Assembly (NCBI RefSeq): GCF_032884065.1
Contig: NC_088871.1
Location: 14,926,374-14,990,373, forward strand
From: Artemia franciscana
Lineage: Eukaryota > Arthropoda > Branchiopoda > Anostraca > Artemiidae
Length of the DNA: 64,000 nt
Direction of reading: 5' to 3'
Shown: positions 44,761 to 55,835 of the stretch, piece after piece
How the letters are laid out: every line of letters begins with the position of its first letter
How positions within the stretch are numbered: the stretch's first letter is position 1
The notes under the pieces: model-generated
The model's input: only the letters and a program-made list of their open reading frames with translations
Databases searched by the model: none
What the model was told of the DNA's origin: nothing
Position numbers and translations under genes: made by a program

Positions 44761-45999
44761 CAAAGCATTTTTTGTCCCCTGTTGAACACAAATTAGGTCC
44801 ATTTTTCTCTGAAAATCATAATCAAAAGACCTTTCTTTTGTTTTTTCAGAAATTTAAATTTTAGGACATTGGTACGTTTTTGTCAGTGTTGCCACGTTTA
44901 ACCATGAAAATAAGCGAAATAATTAGTTGAATTTGACAACTACATCTTCAAAGGAAAGCTACATCTTCATAAGCTGTTTGATGTTATATGTTGTAGCTTA
45001 TTCTTTTACTGATTTTTCAGCCATGTCTTTTTATTAAAACTTTGCATCAGCTACTACAAAAACCGCATACCCGTATATGGATACTTTCCCATCAGTAATT
45101 GAATTCCAGTTTTTTCCTCATAAATTAAGAAACAAATGGCTATGTAAATTTCCACAATCAGATTTCATTTTCACTCCTTTAAAGGTAACCAATTTTATTT
45201 TAGATTTATTTTTTTAATGATCCAGGTAAACCGTTTATCAGCTAGTTCCCGTCCACTAGGGACGATCAAACTGTTAATTCCGACATTCTGGGTTTTGTAG
45301 GAGCGCTGAGGTTTTGCAATATTTTTTTTTCCAAGTGATTTTTTTACCAGAATCTATTGCTTGATGTTGAATTTGATGTTCTCTTTCTTGTGCCTGTTTA
45401 ATTTTGCTTTAGGTCTATGGTGACAGTCCTCACACCCTTAGATACTTTTCTCTTTTTCTTTCTGATCGATCTTCTTTTCATACCAAATTCTTATGGCATT
45501 CATACTCCTCTTACCCGTAGGTCGTACATGAAGCGTTTTGCCGAAAAACGCTATTCAAGCTGCCCACTGAATTTGCGAAAAGAAGGACAAATCTGCCTTA
45601 AAATCATAGGAATGGTGCGAAAAAAATCGCCTTTACCCTTTCCTTGTTTTATATGAGCTTCAATTCATTTGTTGCTCTTGAACTTTTATTACTGCTGCAA
45701 AATAGTCAGCGAAATTCCACGGATTGCTAATAAACGCCACAGAATTAATCAGTTTTCTTACACGGTTTTTTTCTTACAGTTAGTTATTCTCTTGAGTTCT
45801 TAGTACGTTTTTTTGTATACGCGGGAAAATTTCGATGGACGTGGATTTGTGTTTTTCCACAAAATGGATTTGTGTTTTCATCAAAGGGAAAGCAAGCCTT
45901 GTTGGTGGAGAGTGATGATGTCCAACTAAATATACAACTTAAAAAGAGCAGCAATTGAAAGAAAGAAGTCTTAAGAGAAAGGCTTTCTTTATACTAATG
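44761..45999. other. Non-coding sequence
   Basis: AT-rich. A 79-codon frame at 45417 follows a TTTGCTTTAG acceptor-like site, but I recognise no domain in it. Nothing else is supported. Confidence 0.4.
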
Positions 46000-46720
46000 A
46001 AAAACAATATATAATTGTTCAGTATTTTAAGCGTAGGGTAAATCTCGACTGTAGGATAAATCTCGTATTCGCCATTTACAATGATGGTATTGAGCTGACT
46101 CGCCTGTCCTGTCCCAAGTAGTGCCCCGTGGTTTATAGAACCACTCTCTGTCCACTGACGATTTGACGGCATCTTCACTGGTAGAGGCCGCTATACTTTC
46201 ATTGGGAGCTCCATGAGCTGACGACTCTTTCGGTAAATAATTAGTTTTCCAGTTTGGTGTTTGGCTGCTTTTTGAAATGTGTATGAAAACGAACTCAAGC
46301 TCTTTTTGCTATTTCAAGTCGAGAAAGTTCAGAAATTATGTTGCTACTATTCCGGATCTTACAAGCTGCAATCACATAACCCTGCTTGCGAAGATAAGTG
46401 AGAGACGAGTTCAAAGCTTCTATAGATGTGATGAATGAGATACTTAATAGAGGCCTTTAAATGTTAAGCGGCCCATCTTTATTACCCTTTGCTTGACTAA
46501 TTCAAGAGTTGCTTGACCGATCGTAGTGACTGGGTACACGACAAACATCCCACACACCAAACTTTGGTCGTACTAGACTGTCGTAGACCTTGGTCGTGAC
46601 AGTTGGGGACTTGGTACTGAATGGCCTTTTAATTGTCCCAAGTGTCTTGATTGGCCATGGCAACAGCTCTTTGCGCATAAAGATCTAAAGCGTTCTTATA
46701 AGCAATACGAGAAAACTACA
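46000..46720 (-). mobile_element. 3' end of a CR1-like LINE
   Basis: On the - strand, pieces follow the C-terminal end typical of CR1-type ORF2. VPNCHDQGLRQS is near 46590-46620, a FTERVVSSWSS motif (the family's FFSQRVVxxWNxLP) near 46215-46250, and VKSSVDREWFYKPRG near 46120-46165. Several frame changes and stops; a short truncated remnant. Confidence 0.65.
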
Positions 46721-47379
46721 TTAGGGATGAAGAATTATTGCATGTCACATTGGTTTGAGTTCCATTGCAATGAAACAACATTTCCAGACGAGCGCTTCTC
46801 AGTCAATCCTAATTCACTGGTGACACCCCTTAAAAGTCTAAGAAACCCCCTTGAGGATCCGTAACCTACCGTCTGGGAACTGTATCTCTAAACAATATGT
46901 AATGTGTATATTTTGATTGCACTTCCTTTTTCCAAAAACACGAAACTCTGAAGCACCTCCACAATTGAGCATAATTTATTTAGAGTACCTAGTGCTGATA
47001 CATAAACTACAATTCCGGTCAAGGACATGGTGCTTATATTCGAGTACTCTTTTGGGATAACCACAGCATAAATATGAAGCACTAGCTAAAATTCGTATAC
47101 TCTCCATTAAAGATTTTTGGGACGCATAAATCGCACACCTTTCTTTATGATTCCAACTTCTTTAATTTTCCTGCTGTAGTAGTAACTGAAGGTATTGCTG
47201 TGACAGAAAAGGAAACCTACCTCTCCGCGCACTTTGATGTTTCCCATTTCTTAAACGAATTTTTGCTACTGTTTATCTTTTAACATCCCAAAAAGACAAT
47301 CTACTTGACCTTGGATAGTCTGTACCAGTGTCAATGGATTTTCTGATTCTAGACGTATACCCCCCCCCCCCCCGTGTAA
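46721..47379. other. Non-coding sequence
   Basis: No gene seen. Ends in a 14-base poly-C run at 47360-47373. Confidence 0.4.
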
Positions 47380-48215
47380 AAATACATCCTCACTGCTCAG
47401 TTCCGTTAACCTAGACAGCTAAAAATTCCGCTAACCAAGACAGCCGAAATTCCGAGGGTAAAGCGTTTTGACGAAATCCTCCTGTGCATCATCCAAGAAA
47501 ATTCAACTGTCCCGAGTCAGACAAGATCCCATTTCACTATGCTGAACATCATTCTGGCAAATTGCCGATCTCTCTGTAACAAGCTGGAATATTTTGAAGT
47601 TTTACTTCGAGGCAAAAACGCAGCTTTTTTGCTGTGACGGAAATCTGGAACCTTGATCATGCCTCAGGACAAACTACTGGATATAATTCATTTCTCAGCA
47701 CGTGCAGTAGTAGAGATCACAAAAGACTCGATGTACATGTACAAACTCCTCTTTGAATATACTAACCCGAATCATAAGGTTATCTTGGTGATGTGTAAAT
47801 ACCCGTGTCTATCTCGCCGCTAGTGTCAACGAAAAAAGTTGACACTGCCAGCCTTTCTCTGAAGCAGATTGTCGACATCCCTTCCCATTCATCTGGCAAT
47901 ACTCTAGACCTTATCCTAACAAACACCAAAGACTTCTACCTCCCCCCTACTTCCCTAGTACCAATTGGGTTTTCGATAACCATACCCTGATATTGATATT
48001 GTTGTTCATTCACAACAAAACTGTGACTTTGAGTGAATACGACAAACGATGGATCACCCCCGCAGTAAAAGCCGAAACCCGCGAGCGAAGTAATCTTTAC
48101 TCGTGTAAAGATTAAAGATCAAAGCCAAGTATGGTCGCGAAAAAGTGGTGCCACTTCTGAACAGTGACCCTGCAAAATGGCACCGGTCGGTCAAGAAACT
48201 AAGTAGGAAATCGTC

Positions 48216-48218
48216 TAA
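48216..48218. repeat. Target site duplication TAA, left copy
   Basis: TAA before the left terminus, repeated at 59573-59575. Three-base TWA duplications are the signature of PIF/Harbinger insertion. Confidence 0.85.
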
Positions 48219-48420
48219 CCCTTAGTTCACACTGCTGCGATTTCGCGCAAAATCGTGCGATATTGATGATAATGACAAAAATCATGCGACATACGAAGCA
48301 AAACCATACGTTTTGCTGCAATGAAAAATGCGTTCATAATTTTGAATCCTACGACAAATCGCATGAGTTCAATAATTTCAACTTTTTGCGACAAGTCGCA
48401 TGCCTTGTTCTTATTTAAAA
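48219..48420 (+). repeat. Left terminal inverted repeat and subterminal motif cluster
   Basis: The terminus CCCTTAGTTCACACTGCTGCG pairs with the right end. Within 200 bases there are four variants of a CATGCGA/TCGCATG motif: ATCGTGCGAT (about 48259), ATCATGCGAC (about 48282), ATCGCATGAG (about 48357) and GTCGCATGCC (about 48395). Clustered subterminal motifs are usual binding sites for transposition proteins; that role is inferred here. Confidence 0.8.
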
Positions 48421-48435
48421 AAGAAAAAAAAAATA

Positions 48436-51400
48436 ATGGAGGTGGTGACTGAGAAACTAATTATGGCTGTTAGGTGCCAGCCCATATTATTTTCAAAAAA
48501 TATGAGATGATCACTCCAAAAAACACCTTGTGTTAAAGGCCTGGGAAATGGTCTCAGGGGAAGTTGGTGTTAGTGGTAAGCATGTCTACTAACTTTTTGT
48601 AGGCTATATTTAGTTCAAATTTCTAAGGGTCACTAGCAATCTACAACAAAACCCTGATTTCGGATGGCCTAGGTCAGACACAGGGTTTATCTAGCATTTA
48701 CTATACTCTTTGGTAGGCCTATGCCTAACAATAAGTTGGGTCCATGACTTTCTTATGATGGCAATCAAGATCAAAGGTCTTCACTAGATTCAAGGATCAA
48801 ATTTTCTTTGACCTTTGAAAATCTAGTGATCATGCAAATTGGGGGATCTTTAGATTTGTAACATAATGTATATCCCCTTATATCTAAATCTAACTGTAGA
48901 GAAAATAAAATTTAAATGTCTCCAGACCTATCTAGACCATATCTAGTAGGCCAATAGAACTGAGATTTTCCATTGCCAAGCTGCTGCTAAGAATCAGAAA
49001 CACAAAGAATTGAGATTAGAAAGCAGTTGTGTCTATAGGTCTTGAATATTTAGACCAATAAGATCTGTCATATATTTTACCACCTTTTAGTTAAATTCTT
49101 GTATAGTCATTATTATTATTCATGTAAGTCAATAATCAACACTTAGTTATTGATACAATTATTTCCTTAACAAGTCTTGCTATTATACGTAGCTTGAGAT
49201 ACTTGGTAGGCTATTATCATTGGGGAACCCTAAGTGAGTCATCTTTTACTTTTCTTGTACAAAACACTAGTAAGATTCTAGTTGAGTGACTTCTTGATAT
49301 CTCAGAAAGGGGTTAGGTAAGGAAAATGAAACTTTCAGGGATGGGTCTACAGGCTAATGTATATCTGGAGAAGGTATTTTAAAGTACCCACCTCTAGTCC
49401 TTCTCCCTCTAGAGAGCCCTTAAATTTGCTTACATGACAGTTCTATGCCTATTGAAAATTTGACAAAACAACATTTGGTAGAATTCTAGTTGATTTGACT
49501 TCTTGCTATCTTGGAAATGAGTTAGGTTAGGAAAATGAAACTTTCAGGGATGGGTCTACAGGCTAAAGTATGTCCCAGGAAGGTATTTTGAAGTACCTAC
49601 CTCTACTCCTTCTCCCTCTAGAGGGCCCTGACCTTTGAAAATATGTATGTTATAAAAGTGAAATCTTATAAAATAGATCTTCTGCTTGAATGAAGTACAA
49701 CAAAAGTGTTTTCAGCTTCACAACTTTTGCTATCTTAGAAACTTTTGCTTATCTCACATAACTTTTGCTATCTTAGAAAGTGATTAGGTTAGGAAAGTGA
49801 ATTCTCTAGAGTGACAAGGAGTAGAGCATGGTACTTCAAAACACCTTTCTGGGACATACTTTAGTCTGTAGATTCATCCCCAAAAGTTTCATTTTCCTAA
49901 CCTAACCAATTTCTGAAATAACAAGAAGTCAATCAACTAGAATTTTACCAGATCATCTTCAGACTAGATATTGGTAGATTTGTAACTTTACCTGGATCTT
50001 GGAGTGATGTCCCAGGAAACCTCAAACCATCAGTTGATTGCCACCATTTCTATTCGGCTCCTAGCCTAACCTGCTTTTAATGGCTATACCAGTAAAGGGT
50101 CTGCCATCCAGGTCTTGCTATAGATTTAATGGTCAAAGAAAATTCAACCCTTGAATCTAGTGACAACCTTTGATCTCTATTGCTGTCATAAGAAAGTTGT
50201 GGGCCCCACTGCCAACTTTAGATACTCCATGTCAAATGCTGATGGCCTTCTGGCACCAGGACCCTGACCTACTCCACTAGAGATTTATTTTGATTAGTTG
50301 GTCTCCAAGTGTTACTCAAATTGTCAATTTTCTGTGTTAACATATTTTTCCTTAGGCATAGGGTTTTCCAATTGCAAGATATATCCATCACATTGGTGCA
50401 CTTGGTCCAGTCCCCCCCATGATTTTTTTCTAGATCCATCCCTGGCCCTAACTGCCAGATCTAACCAGAGATTAAATGCATAGGTTTTGTGTATGTTTTT
50501 TTTTCTTTGTTACATTGCCTTAATTTGGTAAAATGAACAGTTAATCCTTGTATATGCCTAGTGTGGAGCTATACTTAGCTGCATTTAGAGGGTGCTGTTG
50601 TTCAATTGTAATGGTATTTGTTGTTATATTTTAGAAGAGAACAGAATAGATAAAGCGATAATATACATGTTTTTCCTCTTATCTGATTTCTGCCCTATAT
50701 TAAATCTTAGCTAGCAAATTGACAAAATCAGCAATGTTAGTAGCATATTCTAGGGTATGCTATAGTATGTTGTTTAATGGCAATGGTAGTGGTTATTTTA
50801 TTTGAAAAGAGAACTGAACAGATAATCTAATAATATACTTGATTTTCCTCCTAACTGATTTCTGCCCTATAGTAAACCTTAAGTAGCAAATCTACAAAAT
50901 CAATTCTATTCTTGTGAATGGGTTTCTTGGCATATCAAAACCTTTAGACCTATATCGAATTGCATATTATTATTTTTTTATGTAGGCTATTGGATATTGG
51001 ATTTAAATAAATGAAGGAAATTTTATAATTTATTTAATAGAAAATTTGTTGCATATCATAAATAAGAATCTTGCTATTTTACTGTTTTCTTTTAGTTGTA
51101 TATTTCTTAGGGAAATACAAAACTTACCTGGAACCTTCAGGGGGTGAGGTATATTGTTAGAAAAGTAGCTATGATATTTGGAAGGAGCATAAAGTAAGGA
51201 ATTTTATGACACTAGTTTTTTTGTATTAATATGTTTCCTTCAGAGGAGCCCTAGCTCTAGTTCTTACTATTTTAGGGAATTAAATAGTAGATATAAAGAA
51301 TATCTCATTTTTCCCTTATCTAATTTCTATCCTATAAGTAGGCCTACCCATGTTCCTTGTTTTCTATCTACTATTTGCCCTGTACACAGAATTAGCCCAA

Positions 51401-54400
51401 AATACTCTTTTTGTGCCTTGTACATGAGGCAGGTTTTTGTAAGATTCCTGGAAACACTTTCCTGCTTCATCATAAGTCTTGAAAACTGCTGAAAAGCAGA
51501 AAGGAAAAAGTTGCATACACAACACTTATAGCACAAAAACTAGTGGAAAATGTTTGTTATAGTGTAAGATTTAAATATATTTAACAAGGATGTAAGTAAT
51601 TCAAATAATAAGTGTCATGGATGATACAAAAGCCAGCTTACCCCTGGCAGTATGGCTGGTTTTCTTTTGCTAAAGTTGACATTCTTTATCATTTGTTTCA
51701 GTGCAAGAATGTCAAAAAATGTGGCGTTCTCTAAGAGACGGATATATGAGAGAGAAACGCTCTCAGATGCTGACAAAGAGTGGATCAGCAGCAGTGAAGG
51801 AGAAGAAGCCCTGGAAATGGTACAACCACATGATCTTCCTGAGTGACCATATTTCATTTAGACCAACACAGTCAAACTTTGAGTTACCAATTAGGGTAAG
51901 TAAATTCAGCGGTTTGTTAATTAGTAAATATGATGTGAAGGTAGAAAATTATGCCCTACTTTACACTTCTTACCATGATAATAAACATGGAGAAATTGTT
52001 TTAGTTATTTCTGATTAAACGAGTGTGGCAAGTTCTAGCTGGACCCAGTGGAGTGGCATTTTGCTAGGAATTTTTCTTCCAACTTTCATTCAAATCTGAT
52101 ACTCCTTTCAAAAGTAATGCAAACACACTGAAAGACTCAGCGTTTGCCTGATTTTACTTAAGGTCTTCATATCAGAGTTTAATATTATTAATGGTGTCAG
52201 GCATCTTTGTTTCAAGTTTCATTTAAATCTGGCACTCCATTCACTACTATGCTATCAAACAAAACTTAAAACCATATCTCCCTCTCCCTTTTTGACCTGG
52301 GATCTAAATCACAGAATCTAAATTTTATTCAAAGCCATCACTCCACTGGTTAATTATTCTAAACATAGCAAAAAACTCAACTTTTTTAACTCTTTAAACA
52401 CCCTTCCCCTCGCCCTATTTGAGTTATTCATCTCAGAACTTGGAATTATGTGTCATGTTGGGCATATTTTCTCAAATTCTTGATCAAAGTTACAACTCCA
52501 TAAGTTAGAATAAACTAAATCAATATTTAAACTTTTTCAATGTTTAAATCCGACTTTTCCTTGCCCTACTTGAGCTAGTCTTCATATCATAACTGAATGT
52601 GTCACAATGCAAGGCATATCTGGTTTTATTTTCTAATAAATCTGCCAACGCTTTTAAGAGGTATACCAAGCAAGAAACTCCTTTTTATTTCAACTCTTAA
52701 AACTCCCTCCTCTTTGCCTTTTTATGGCACTTGGTGCCATAAAAATAGAAAAAATTGAAGTATTTTTGACTTACTAATGGTTGATCAGATCTTAATGAAA
52801 TTGGATGTTTGGAAATATATCGTGTCTCAGAGCTGTTATTTTAAATCCCGACCGGATCTGGTGACATTGGGGGGAGGAGTTAGGTACTTTTATCTTACGA
52901 ATGGGTGATCAGATCTCAATGAAATTTGATATTTAGAAGGATAGCGTGTCTCAAAGCTCTTATTTTAAATCCCGACCGGATCTGGTGACATTGGAGGGAG
53001 GTTGGGGTTGGGGGAACCTAAAATCATGGAAAACGCTTAGATTGGAGGGATTGGGATAAAAATTGTTAGGAAAAATAAGCAGAAGTCTTAGATACGTGAT
53101 TTACATAATTGGAACGGACCCGCTCTATTGGGGAGGGGGGATAATTATGAAAAATTAGATCAAATGACGTATTTTTAACTTACAAAGGAGTGATCGGATC
53201 TTCATGAAACTTCATATTTAGGAGGACCTCGTAACTCAGATCTCTTATTTTAAATCTCAACCAGATCCAGCGTCATTGGGGGGGGGGGGCAGAAATCTTA
53301 GAAAATACTTTTAAGCAGAGAGATCAGGATGAAACTGGATGGGAAGAATAAAAACCTGTCTAAGATACATGAGTGACATAACCAGACCGGATCTGCTCTC
53401 TTTGATGGAGTTGGGGGGGGGGGGTAATTTTGAAAATTGAAGTATTTCTAACTTACAAAAGGGTGACCAGATCTTAATGAAATTTAATATTTAGAAGGAT
53501 CTGGTCCTTTAAAGCTCTAATTTTAAATTCCGACCAGATCCTGTGACATTGGGGGGAGTTCGAGGGGGAAACCAAAATTCTTGGAAAACGTGAAAATTGG
53601 GTTATTTTTGTCTTACGAATAGGTGATCGGATCTTAATGAAGTTTGATATTTAGAAGGAATTCATGTTTCAGAGCTCTTATTTCAAATCCTGACCAGATC
53701 TTTTGAAATTGGGAGAAGTTGGGGCGGGGGGGGGGGGTTCTTAGAAAACACTAAAACACTTGGAGTGGAGGAATCATGATGAAGCTTGGTGGATAGAATA
53801 AGCAAATGTCTTTGATACGTGATTGACATAACCGTACTGGATTCACTCTCTTTGGGGGAGTTGGGGGGGGGGTTTAGTGATTTGGGGAGTTTGGTGCTTC
53901 TGGACGTGGTAGGATAATGAAAATTGATAGGCGTGTCAGGGAGCTGAACAAATTGACTCGATAAAGTCGTTTTCCCCTATTCGACCATCTGGGGGGCTAA
54001 AGGGAGAGGAAAAATTATGTATTTTAACTTACGAGTGGGTGATCGGATCTTAATGAATTTTGATATTTTGAAGGACATCATGACTCAGGGCTCTTATTTT
54101 AAATCCTGACCGGTACTAAGCCTCTGATTTTCCTTATAAATCAATCTATTGATTCTTAGAATTTTGTTATAGCTCATACCAAATGAGCTCTTAGCTTGTA
54201 GCTCTTCTTGCTTCGTCACAAGTGCCATATGAGCTCTTAGCTCTTGTTTGAGCTAGGGTCTTCATCTTACAACTTGATTTGGACCATGGACCATTACACA
54301 TCTTTGGTCCAATTTTAATTCAATTCTGACTGCCAGTTCACCCGCTATATTCAATTACACAATATTCCCTTTCTGGATAGTAGTTAACTACGAGCAGAAC

Positions 54401-55182
54401 AATGGAAACCGCAAGAAGGCATCCAGAATATATGGAAGGATGAATATATTTACAAAACTGAAAGCCTGAAACTCATTAATATACCATTGATCTTTCTTCT
54501 CTTGGGATTGTTGATGCTACAAGGAATATGATATCACGCGTTCCAACACCGCGTAATGATGTTATCAATGGGGCTAAAAACTTCAGGATTAGCCTAAATG
54601 TATTTGTGGCTGTGTCATTGAAAGCCTTTATCTTTTTCAAGTATTTTTTATGTCTTATGTTTTTGCTAGCGTCTGCTGTACTACTGCCACTTTAAAGACA
54701 AACATGAACAGTTAAGAGCAGACTGAAAAACGGTTATCAGCTTAATCGGTAAATATGTCATTTGGATGTAATTTTACTTTTTTAAGGTTGAAGTTGGGTC
54801 AGGCGGAGAGATCCAAGAGACAGAGGAACCCGAAGAAAATGTCATATATGAAGACAGTGGCCAGGTCCAGTTAGACTATGTGGAAGAAACGAATCCCATC
54901 TTGTTTGAATCCCCAAATGGCAGGACATCGTCGTGCTCATTCGCTCAGCCCAGGTCCCCCACCCCGAAGAGAAAGAAAGCTTCAAAGGGAGAGTGTTCAA
55001 AGTCAGAATTCGAGAGAGATCTGATCGGTATTGTTGGAAAGGAGCAAGACCCAGACGAGATGTTTTGTCTTGTTCTTGCTGCAGATATTAAAAAACTAAG
55101 TGACAAAAAGAAAGCTTTCATCAAATTTAAAATTCAGGAGCTTCTTTTCAAATTGTCTATTGATCAGATCTCTCTCGACTGA
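48436..55182 (+). CDS. MADF-BESS DNA-binding partner gene of the Harbinger element (three exons, one frame break)
   Basis: Exons 48436-48575, 51702-51895 and 54787-55182 have GT-AG borders and matching phases. MADF domains are Myb/SANT-like DNA-binding modules; in insect PIF-like elements such a protein accompanies the transposase. Exon 1 starts MEVVTEKLIMAV and ends with HLVLKAWEMVSGEVGVS. Exon 2 continues VQECQKMWRSLRDGYMREKR, completing the MADF fold. Exon 3 has an acidic linker, a basic patch (PTPKRKKASKGE) and a BESS-like C-terminus (DPDEMFCLVLAADIKKLS). The intended product is about 240 residues. In exon 1 the frame from the ATG hits TGA at 48508. The continuing MADF frame begins at 48506, consistent with a 2-base loss in a GAGA run or a sequencing error. 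No other start in that frame restores the N-terminus. Confidence 0.8.
48576..51701 (+). other. MADF gene intron 1
   Basis: 3.1 kb from GTAAGC to TTTGTTTCAG. It contains an inverted repeat (arms at about 48736-48825 and 50128-50210), three copies of a dispersed repeat (49310-49440, 49505-49640 and inverted 49790-49935), and a direct duplication at about 50590-50735 and 50755-50905. No coding sequence recognised. Confidence 0.75.
49310..49940. repeat. Cluster of a dispersed repeat in direct and inverted copies
   Basis: The unit contains GAAACTTTCAGGGATGGGTC, AGGCTAAAGTATGTC and CCTTCTCCCTCTAGAG. Two direct copies (49310-49440, 49505-49640) are followed by one inverted copy (49790-49935). The same unit occurs at 13090-13190, 18370-18490, 18950-19060 and, diverged, 9490-9600. 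Confidence 0.7.
52080..52740. repeat. Degenerate tandem repeat family i
   Basis: Four or five diverged units built on CTTCATATCAGA and GTGTCAGGCATC, with a spacing of roughly 120-190 bases. Another member lies at about 54240-54350. Confidence 0.55.
52750..54115. repeat. Degenerate tandem repeat family ii, six units
   Basis: Each unit contains GTGATCGGATCTTAATGAA, GATATTTAGAAGGA, CTCTTATTTTAAATC and CGACCGGATCTGGTGACATT, and some have a poly-G run. Unit starts at about 52754, 52885, 53163, 53437, 53597 and 54013, so the spacing is irregular. Confidence 0.8.
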
Positions 55183-55835
55183 TGGCAGTGTTCTGTCAGT
55201 TATTCTTTTTAAGTTAATTTTTTACTGTATTTGAATATAAAGCTTCTTTTTTATTTCAGTGGACCAAGAAATATCAGGTTTATTAGTTGGAGTTTTCAAT
55301 GTATCATGGTATCTGTTACCACGTTTCGGCAGATACTCAGTATCTTGCCAATTTGCGTTCCCTGGTATCCTGACTGTAGTTTCTTAAGAAAGTCGAAGGA
55401 CCATATCATTTTGTCAGATTGAGTAGAAAGCAGTTTGGGGCTATTGATTTGGGTAAATAGAAGAACTTCTTTTTGGGTGACTTCTAAATAACATAGATTC
55501 GGCAATTACCTTTTGGGTAAAGTAAATGTTGTATTAGATACCATGTTAACTCTAGAACGAACAAAATGCAGGTTCTTTTAGAGTGATATCAAAAACTATA
55601 GCTTCTGCAAAAGTGCAGCTTGAAAAGGTTAACCTACAAAAATTTTTGCGCCATTAACCAGTGTTTGACTCGGCTGTTTGCTTATATTTTGCTGCTTCAG
55701 ATCAACTTGTATTATACAAAAAAGAAGGAATGCACTGAAAGGAAGAGGGGAAATGATGCTCTGAGCATATAACCAAGAACAGAACTATGTACATAAATAG
55801 GCCTACTGAAAATGGAGAAACTAAGCATGAGAATA
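55183..55835. other. Spacer between the two convergent Harbinger genes
   Basis: Serves as 3' UTR space for both genes. A variant poly(A) signal (AATATAAAG) lies at about 55234 on the + strand. No gene seen. Confidence 0.5.

Larger units (their letters stand above)
51896..54786 (+). other. MADF gene intron 2
   Basis: 2.9 kb, GTAAGT..TTTTTTAAG. Mostly two degenerate repeat arrays, at 52080-52740 and 52750-54115. No coding sequence recognised. Confidence 0.75.

Noticed and set aside
45417-45656. 79-codon + strand frame after an acceptor-like TTTAG
   Set aside because: No recognised domain, no partner exon, and the codon content looks random.
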